Below, one piece after another: positions 59,102 through 64,000 of a stretch of 64,000 bases of DNA. The stretch is from Candidatus Rokuibacteriota bacterium (GTDB lineage: Bacteria; Methylomirabilota; Methylomirabilia; Rokubacteriales; CSP1-6): contig QHTB01000176.1 in assembly GCA_003220615.1 (NCBI GenBank), positions 1 through 64,000 on the forward strand, given 5' to 3'. Position numbers and translations under genes: made by a program. Position 1 is the first letter of the stretch. Each line of letters opens with the position of its first letter. Under the pieces are notes generated by a model that did no database searches, was not told where the DNA came from, and saw only the letters and a program-made list of their open reading frames with translations.

Positions 59102-60181
59102 ATGAAGATCGGCCTGATCGGCCTGCCTCGAAGCGGCAAGACCACGCTGTTCAACTTGCTCACCGGTGCCCGTGTCGCCACGTCGCGCTACGACACCGGC
59201 CGCGTCGAACTCAACACGGGGGTGGCTCGTGTCCCGGACGCGCGGGTCGATCGTCTCAGCGCGCTGTTCAAGCCGAAGAAGACGACCTTCGCGACCTTCG
59301 ACGTGGTCGACCTGGCCGGCATCGCCAAGGGCGAGCGAGCCGGCCTCGACACCAAAGAATTCCGGAACGCCGATGCCTTGCTCCACGTTGTGCGTGCGTT
59401 CGCGGACCCGGCGCTGGACGCGCCGGCGCCACGGCGCGACAGCGAAGACCTCGAGACCGAGCTGATCCTGGCCGACCTCGAGGTGGTGGAGCGACGCCTC
59501 GAGCGGCTCGACGCGTCGCTGAAGAAGCGGCGCACCGACGTCGAGGCGCGTGAGCAGGAGGTCCTGGCGCGCCTGAAGACGGCGCTGGAGAGCGAGACGC
59601 CGCTCCGCGCGCTGACGCTCCCGGAGGACGACGTCAAGGCGATCCGCGGCTTCACGTTCCTGTCCCAGAAGCCGATCCTCCACTGCGTCAACGTCGACGA
59701 GAAGGCCGTCACCGAGGGCGACCGCGTCGCGGCCACCTATGGACTGGAGGCGATCGCCGCCCGGCCCCACACGCGGATCGGCTGGGTGTCGGCCGTCATC
59801 GAGATGGAGGTCGCCGAGCTCGCCGGTGACGAGCAGGCCGCGTTCCTGGCCGATCTAGGACTGAAGGAGCCGGCGATCCGGCGCGTGCTCAGAGACTGCT
59901 ACGCGCTCCTCGGCCTCATCTCGTTCTTCACCGTCGGTGAGGACGAAGTACGGGCGTGGTCCATTCCCCAGCAGACGCGCGCGCAGGACGCCGCCGGGGC
60001 CGTGCACTCGGACATCGCGCGCGGCTTCATCCGCGCCGAGGTGGTGGGCTACGACGAGTTGGTTGCCGTCGAGGGTTCGTTCCCCGACATCCGCGCCAAG
60101 GGCCAGCTCAGGCTCGAGGGCAAGGATTACGTCGTCCGCGACGGCGAGATCTGCCACTTCAGGTTCAACGTGGGGAAGTAA
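59102..60181 (+). CDS. ychF: Obg-like GTPase/ATPase YchF
   Basis: A 359-residue member of the YchF subfamily. The P-loop is GLPRSGKT, followed by the DVVDLAGIAKGERAGLD G3 region and a C-terminal TGS-like domain: LRDCYALLGLISFFTVGEDEVRAWSIPQQTRAQDAAGAVHSDIARGFIRAEVVGYDELV. The NKxD G4 motif is not seen (LHCVNVDEK in its place), as in YchF proteins with relaxed nucleotide specificity. CATAAT (59090-59095) ends 6 nt before ATG 59102. It is implicated in translation and stress in other bacteria. Confidence 0.88.
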   Translation: MKIGLIGLPRSGKTTLFNLLTGARVATSRYDTGRVELNTGVARVPDARVDRLSALFKPKKTTFATFDVVDLAGIAKGERAGLDTKEFRNADALLHVVRAFADPALDAPAPRRDSEDLETELILADLEVVERRLERLDASLKKRRTDVEAREQEVLARLKTALESETPLRALTLPEDDVKAIRGFTFLSQKPILHCVNVDEKAVTEGDRVAATYGLEAIAARPHTRIGWVSAVIEMEVAELAGDEQAAFLADLGLKEPAIRRVLRDCYALLGLISFFTVGEDEVRAWSIPQQTRAQDAAGAVHSDIARGFIRAEVVGYDELVAVEGSFPDIRAKGQLRLEGKDYVVRDGEICHFRFNVGK

Positions 60182-60186
60182 GGTCG

Positions 60187-61209
60187 TCACACCGTGGCGC
60201 CTGGCACCCGCTTGAGCGGCCCTCCCAGGTGCTTCACCACCGCGGCCACGTTCGGGTCGGGCGTGTTCGACGGCAGCACGCAGCCGGGGCCGATGATCAA
60301 CCCGCGACCCCCGGTCTGGGCGATCGCGTCGTCCACCTCGGCGACGGATTGCTCCGGCGTTCCGTCCCGCAGCGTCTTCCACTGATTCAGGCCGCCGATG
60401 ACGGCGCCGGGCACCCGTGCCTGGCCGTCGCGGAGCGAGGGCGGCGTCGCGCGATCGTCCCAGTTCCAGGCATGGCCGGGCAGCCGCGCCAGGCGCTCGA
60501 ACATGAGCTGATCGCCGTGACAGTGGATGATCGTGAGCTTGGACCGGTCGCGGATCGATTCGAGGAACCGGCGATCGTGCGGCTCGCCGAACTCGGCGTA
60601 TTCCTCCTCGGAGTGATGAGTCCGGCTGGCCGCCTGGATCGAGTAGAAGATGCCGGAGACGCCCTCGGTGAGGGCCCGGTCGGCAAACCTCACCAGCGTT
60701 TCGGTGATCGCATCGAGCGCGCTGCGCACGGCACCGGGCCGCTCGCGCAGGTCCGCGTTCAGGCGGCTGCCCGACAGCTTTTGCGCGAGTGACAGAGGCG
60801 AGAACAGCGTCGGCACCACCGGGGCGTCGCCGATGCGCTTGTCGAATCCCATTCTGATGATGATCTCGAGCTGCTGGGCGTAGCCCGTCGCGCTCGACGG
60901 GTCGAGCGGGCGGATCTTCTTCCAGTCGTCGCCGTCCTTCACGGCGCAGCTCACGCAGGCGCGATGACCGTCGGGCCGCACGTCGTCGCCCTCGACGCAG
61001 CCCCACTCCTCGACCGCATACCCGCCGGTGGGCGTGATCTTGAGGAAGTCCGACCCATATCGCTCGTGGAAGCGCAGGGTGGCCTGGGCCAGGCCAGCCG
61101 GATTCCGATCGACCTGGGGAAAGTGCCGCCACACGGCGTAGGGGACGCGGTCCACGGGCTCGTGGTTGATGGCGGCGAGCATGCGCTCGCGCCGGCTCAT
61201 GGTCTTCAT
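60187..61209 (-). CDS. Uroporphyrinogen decarboxylase-family methyltransferase-like protein
   Basis: A 340-residue protein with the UroD/MtaA TIM barrel: RRERMLAAINHEPVDRVPYAVW at the start, HCHGDQ near residue 230 and GPGCVLPSNTPDPNV near the end. The Cys/His set is that of zinc-dependent corrinoid:CoM-type methyltransferases (MtaA/CmuA), not of haem UroD. A corrinoid-activator-type protein is encoded two genes upstream, so methyl transfer or demethylation is plausible. It overlaps the MaoC gene by 4 nt. The methyl donor is unknown. Confidence 0.82.
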   Translation of the reverse strand: MKTMSRRERMLAAINHEPVDRVPYAVWRHFPQVDRNPAGLAQATLRFHERYGSDFLKITPTGGYAVEEWGCVEGDDVRPDGHRACVSCAVKDGDDWKKIRPLDPSSATGYAQQLEIIIRMGFDKRIGDAPVVPTLFSPLSLAQKLSGSRLNADLRERPGAVRSALDAITETLVRFADRALTEGVSGIFYSIQAASRTHHSEEEYAEFGEPHDRRFLESIRDRSKLTIIHCHGDQLMFERLARLPGHAWNWDDRATPPSLRDGQARVPGAVIGGLNQWKTLRDGTPEQSVAEVDDAIAQTGGRGLIIGPGCVLPSNTPDPNVAAVVKHLGGPLKRVPGATV

Positions 61210-62060
61210 GTCGAGAGCGCTCCCTGATCGAGGATCGGACGGCCGTCTCTGCCCACGGCGTCGAACGCGATGCCCCGCGCCGTCGGTCGAGCCGCGCGGA
61301 GCACGAACGTCGACGGTAACGTGACCATGCCGGTGAACCGCGCGCTGACGCCGTGCACGCGCGCGGGATCGTCTCCCAGGTCGCGGCTCACCACGCGGGC
61401 GATGCAGAGGGCGAGCGTGGCCGTCCCGTGAAGGATGATTCCGGGCAGGCCAGCCGCCCGGGCGACGCCTTCATCCGTGTGGATGGGATTCCAGATGCGC
61501 GCGCACTCCGTGTAGACGTGCGCCGCGTTGGCAGCGACTGCTACCGTCTCCGTCCACGCGGCGTTCTCGGACGTCGCCGTGTCGCCGCCGGCGGGCCGCA
61601 CGATGCCTCGACCGTCCGGCCGACCCGGCCCGCCCGTGACGGTCACGCCGCGGTAGAGACTGCCGTACGTCGTCGTCGTGACTGACTGGCCGGCCGTGTC
61701 GACGGTCACGAACCTCGTGAGGACGAGGGCACCCGAGGGGCGTTGCACGACCTCGGCCACCGTGGCCGTGGTCGTGAGTCGGTCGCCGGCGCGGGGCGGC
61801 CGGTGGATGACGAGCTCGTGCGTGGCGTGAACGCTGAGCGGCGCGATGGCCGCGCTGATCGCCTGCTCGCGAAGCGCCACCGCCACCGGCCACTCGTAGC
61901 ACACGGCGAACAGCGGATGAGCGACAGGACGCGGGAGCGCGTCGCCGAGCGCGGCGTTGTACGCCATCACCCAGCGCGCGTCGATCGTCTGCGTGAGCGG
62001 CCCGGCGCTCGCGCCGACGATCGAGGCCGACAGCGTGGGGCCGAGCGTCTCGGTCGTCAT
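61206..62060 (-). CDS. MaoC-like double hot-dog dehydratase
   Basis: A 284-residue protein with two hot-dog domains. The N-terminal one (ALPRPVAHPLFAVCYEW region) lacks a clear catalytic pair. The C-terminal one has ARIWNPIHTDEGVARAAGLPGIILHGTAT, with the Asn/His of enoyl-CoA hydratase 2. The layout is that of multifunctional-enzyme-type hydratases (HTD2/MaoC). It overlaps both neighbours by 4 nt, so it is co-translated with the methyltransferase and the ferredoxin protein. The substrate is unknown. Confidence 0.82.
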   Translation of the reverse strand: MTTETLGPTLSASIVGASAGPLTQTIDARWVMAYNAALGDALPRPVAHPLFAVCYEWPVAVALREQAISAAIAPLSVHATHELVIHRPPRAGDRLTTTATVAEVVQRPSGALVLTRFVTVDTAGQSVTTTTYGSLYRGVTVTGGPGRPDGRGIVRPAGGDTATSENAAWTETVAVAANAAHVYTECARIWNPIHTDEGVARAAGLPGIILHGTATLALCIARVVSRDLGDDPARVHGVSARFTGMVTLPSTFVLRAARPTARGIAFDAVGRDGRPILDQGALST

Positions 62061-63922
62061 CGGGCCGGGAAGTTCATGGCGTCCACGAAGATCTGCTCGA
62101 AGTCGGGATGGGCTGCCAGCGACACGTGCTCGATGGCCCGGGCCACCTCCGCGGCGTGAGCGCGCTCGGCTTCGGAGACGAGACAGAGCTGGGCACCGAG
62201 CGAGGCCGCGTTGCCCACGTAGCGGACCTTCGCCGGCGACACGGGTGGGATCAACCCGATCCTCAAGGCGCTCGCGATCGAGATGTAATTGCCGAAGCCG
62301 CCGGCCAGCATCAGCTCGTCGAGATCGTCGGGCGCGAGACCGGCCACGTGCAGCAGCATGATGACACCGGAGGCGATCGCGCCCTTGGCGAGCTGGACCT
62401 GGCGGACGTCGTCCTGGGTGAGCACGATCTCGCGCCCGGCGCCATGGTCACCCGGCCGCAGCACGATGACCTGGCGCTCTTCGCCGCGCATGACCACGCG
62501 ATCGCGCAGCTTCCCTGGCAGCGCGTCGCGCTGATCGACCTGAATCAGCCCGGTCGGGTCGATGACGCCGGCGTCGAGGAGCCCAGCCAGCAGGTCGATG
62601 AGCCCCGAGCCGCAGATGCCGAGCGCGGCGGCCTCACCGATCGTGTGGACGTGAACGTCGTTGTCCACCGTGACGCGGTCGATCGCGCCCAGCGCGCCGC
62701 GCATCCCGTGACGGATCTGCGCGCCCTCCAGCGCCGGCCCGGCGGGCGCCGAGCACGCGAGCAGGCGCGCGCGCGATCCCAGGACGACCTCGCCGTTGGT
62801 GCCGATGTCGACCGCGCAGCGCAGGCGGTCGCCCGCGTCCATCCGCGTGGCGAGCGCGACGGCCACGGCGTCGGCGCCGACGAATCCCGCCACGATCGGC
62901 AGGAAGCAGACCTGGGCCTCGGGTGCGGTCTTCAGATGGAGCTCGCGCGCCGTCGTCACGAGCGCGTGGCGCATCACGGGCGCGTAGGGGGCCAGGCCCA
63001 CGTGCGAGGGATCGATCCCGAGGACGAGGTGGTGCATGCAGGTGTTGCCGACGACGACCACTTTATAGACCCACTTGGGCAGGACGCCGGCCTCGCGGCA
63101 GACCTGCTCGATGTGCTGGTTGAGCAGGCCGAGGATTCGCGTCGTGAGCTTGCGCAGGTTCACGGGATTGAACTGGGCAAAGGCGATCCGCGACATCAGG
63201 TCGCCGCCGAACACCGCCTGGGGATTGAGACTCGACACCGAGGCGAGCTGCTCTCCCGACTCGAGCTCGAGGAGCGTGGTGACGACGCTGGTGGTCCCGA
63301 CGTCGACGGCGAGGCCGAATTTCATCAGCGCGGTGTCGCCGCGCTCGACGGCGAGAATGCGCCGGCCGAAGGTCGTGACCGTGACCAGGCCACCGTCGTC
63401 GCGGAGGGCGGTGGGCAGCCCGAGCAGGACGCTCGGCCCGACGTCGGCGGGCTCGCGGCCGATGGCGGCGAGGAGCTGCTCGAGGTCGGACGTCTGATGG
63501 TGCTCGTCGTGCGGCACCGTCACCTTGACGACCTGCTTGGCCACACCGGAGTCCATCACGACGCCGGCCGTGCGCGCCACGCTCGGGCCGGCGCCGAGGA
63601 TCTGAAAGGCCTGCTCGTCGAGCGGGGGTGCGAGCTGGACGGTGAGCGGCTCCTCGAGACGACACTGACAGGCCAGCCGATAGCCCTCGCGGACGAGATC
63701 GTCGCCGAGCTGCACCTCGTCGGCGAGCGTCGGCGGCGGGATGGTGCCGGCGACGAACTTGATCCGACACGACGTGCATCGGCCGCGGCCGCCACACGTG
63801 GCGGTGACGTCGATCCCACCGTCGTGCGCGGCCTTCAGCAGGGTGGTGCCGGTGGGCGCGGAGAGCGTGCGCGTGATCGAGTGATCGCGGGGATCCGCGA
63901 GGATGGTGAGCGCGACTGCCAC
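62057..63922 (-). CDS. 2Fe-2S/ASKHA protein, corrinoid reductive activator (RACo/RamA-like)
   Basis: A 621-residue protein. The N-terminal [2Fe-2S] ferredoxin domain has TCGGRGRCTSC (Cys43, Cys49, Cys52) and LACQC (Cys85). A linker is followed by an actin-like ATPase domain (DUF4445): LAVDVGTTSVVTTL, AVDIGTNGEVVLG, CGSGLIDLLAG and GGFGNYISI. Such proteins reduce Co(II) corrinoids back to Co(I) with ATP. ATG 63952 is possible, but GTG 63922 gives the ferredoxin start (AVALTILADPRD) and lies 8 nt after TACAAT on the minus strand. No corrinoid protein or methyltransferase I is in view; the next gene is cut by the window edge. Confidence 0.85.
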   Translation of the reverse strand: MAVALTILADPRDHSITRTLSAPTGTTLLKAAHDGGIDVTATCGGRGRCTSCRIKFVAGTIPPPTLADEVQLGDDLVREGYRLACQCRLEEPLTVQLAPPLDEQAFQILGAGPSVARTAGVVMDSGVAKQVVKVTVPHDEHHQTSDLEQLLAAIGREPADVGPSVLLGLPTALRDDGGLVTVTTFGRRILAVERGDTALMKFGLAVDVGTTSVVTTLLELESGEQLASVSSLNPQAVFGGDLMSRIAFAQFNPVNLRKLTTRILGLLNQHIEQVCREAGVLPKWVYKVVVVGNTCMHHLVLGIDPSHVGLAPYAPVMRHALVTTARELHLKTAPEAQVCFLPIVAGFVGADAVAVALATRMDAGDRLRCAVDIGTNGEVVLGSRARLLACSAPAGPALEGAQIRHGMRGALGAIDRVTVDNDVHVHTIGEAAALGICGSGLIDLLAGLLDAGVIDPTGLIQVDQRDALPGKLRDRVVMRGEERQVIVLRPGDHGAGREIVLTQDDVRQVQLAKGAIASGVIMLLHVAGLAPDDLDELMLAGGFGNYISIASALRIGLIPPVSPAKVRYVGNAASLGAQLCLVSEAERAHAAEVARAIEHVSLAAHPDFEQIFVDAMNFPAR

Positions 63923-63930
63923 GGACGTCG

Positions 63931-63960
63931 ATTGTAGTATCCTCGCCGGCATGACACCAA
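63931..63960. promoter_or_regulatory. Overlapping divergent promoters
   Basis: On the minus strand TTGGTG (63960-63955), 18 nt and TACAAT (63936-63931) drive the corrinoid-activator operon. On the plus strand TAGTAT (63935-63940) could be the -10 of the next gene. The two -10 boxes overlap by two bases, so the genes likely compete for polymerase. Confidence 0.5.
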
Positions 63961-64000
63961 CCGTCGTGACGCTCGATGCGATGCGGTCCGCGATGCGGCT
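63951..64000 (+). CDS. Start of an unidentified gene, cut by window edge
   Basis: ATG 63951 opens a frame (MTPTVVTLDAMRSAMR) that runs off the window. A -10-like TAGTAT ends 10 nt before it. The ATG shares bases with a possible upstream ATG of the divergent operon (CATG). Too short to identify. Confidence 0.4.
   Translation, partial: MTPTVVTLDAMRSAMR

Overview
The window looks like a chromosomal segment of a high-GC, Gram-negative soil-type bacterium. Outer-membrane features are present: an LpxL/HtrB-type acyltransferase, several lipoproteins and a Wzm/Wzt exporter. Gene content is rich in acyl-CoA metabolism, branched-chain amino acid ABC transport, MmgE/PrpD and an F420-type LLM oxidoreductase. 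Candidatus Rokubacteria/Methylomirabilota or a related deep lineage would fit, but that placement is inference. Genes are packed with ATGA/GTGA overlaps and GTG starts are common. No transposase, integrase, phage gene or CRISPR array was seen.

Layout. 1-1573: a truncated small gene, a spacer with DnaA-box-like motifs, and pyrD. 1625-13635: a long plus-strand operon. It encodes a lipoprotein, an LpxL-like acyltransferase, two pairs of active plus inactive ketosynthase around one acyl carrier protein, a GT2 glycosyltransferase and a flavin-dependent halogenase-like protein. A block of 58/60-bp tandem repeats follows, then a MacB-like ABC pair, two paralogous periplasmic proteins and a small DMT transporter. 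It resembles a reduced, halogenating aryl-polyene-type pathway and is the best candidate here for an undescribed system. 13636-15178: a polysaccharide deacetylase, a micro-ORF and a membrane protein. 15330-22423: a complete Liv-type ABC transporter with an extra periplasmic protein inserted. 22532-23584: a secreted Pro/Ala-rich protein behind a consensus sigma-54 promoter. 23585-25285: gene-poor DNA with a tRNA-Val(CAC), one small gene and a lipoprotein.

26252-38349: carboxylic acid/acyl-CoA catabolism (MmgE/PrpD, acyl-CoA dehydrogenase, SDRs, CoA ligase, thiolase, FAH-type hydratase, two enoyl-CoA hydratases, Nudix CoA hydrolase). 38335-41295: SppA, a PLP dehydratase and an LLM oxidoreductase. 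41372-50758: a TetR regulator and a polyhydroxyalkanoate locus (PhaC/PhaE class III synthase, PhaJ-like hydratase, PhaB-like reductase, PhaR, phasin) with an acyl-CoA synthetase. Similar operator-like sites lie in front of phaR and the phasin gene. 50918-57757: polysaccharide export and sugar modification (Wzm, Wzt, acetyltransferase, sugar aminotransferase, GT2, transporters). 57762-60181: QueF, an EamA transporter and the YchF GTPase. 60187-63922: a minus-strand operon of a corrinoid-activator-type ferredoxin/ASKHA protein, a MaoC-like hydratase and a UroD-family methyltransferase. A new plus-strand gene begins at 63951.

A recurring regulatory theme is a -10-like hexamer ending 6-8 nt before the start codon of many operon-leading genes. 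This suggests widespread leaderless transcription, and it was used to choose several starts.
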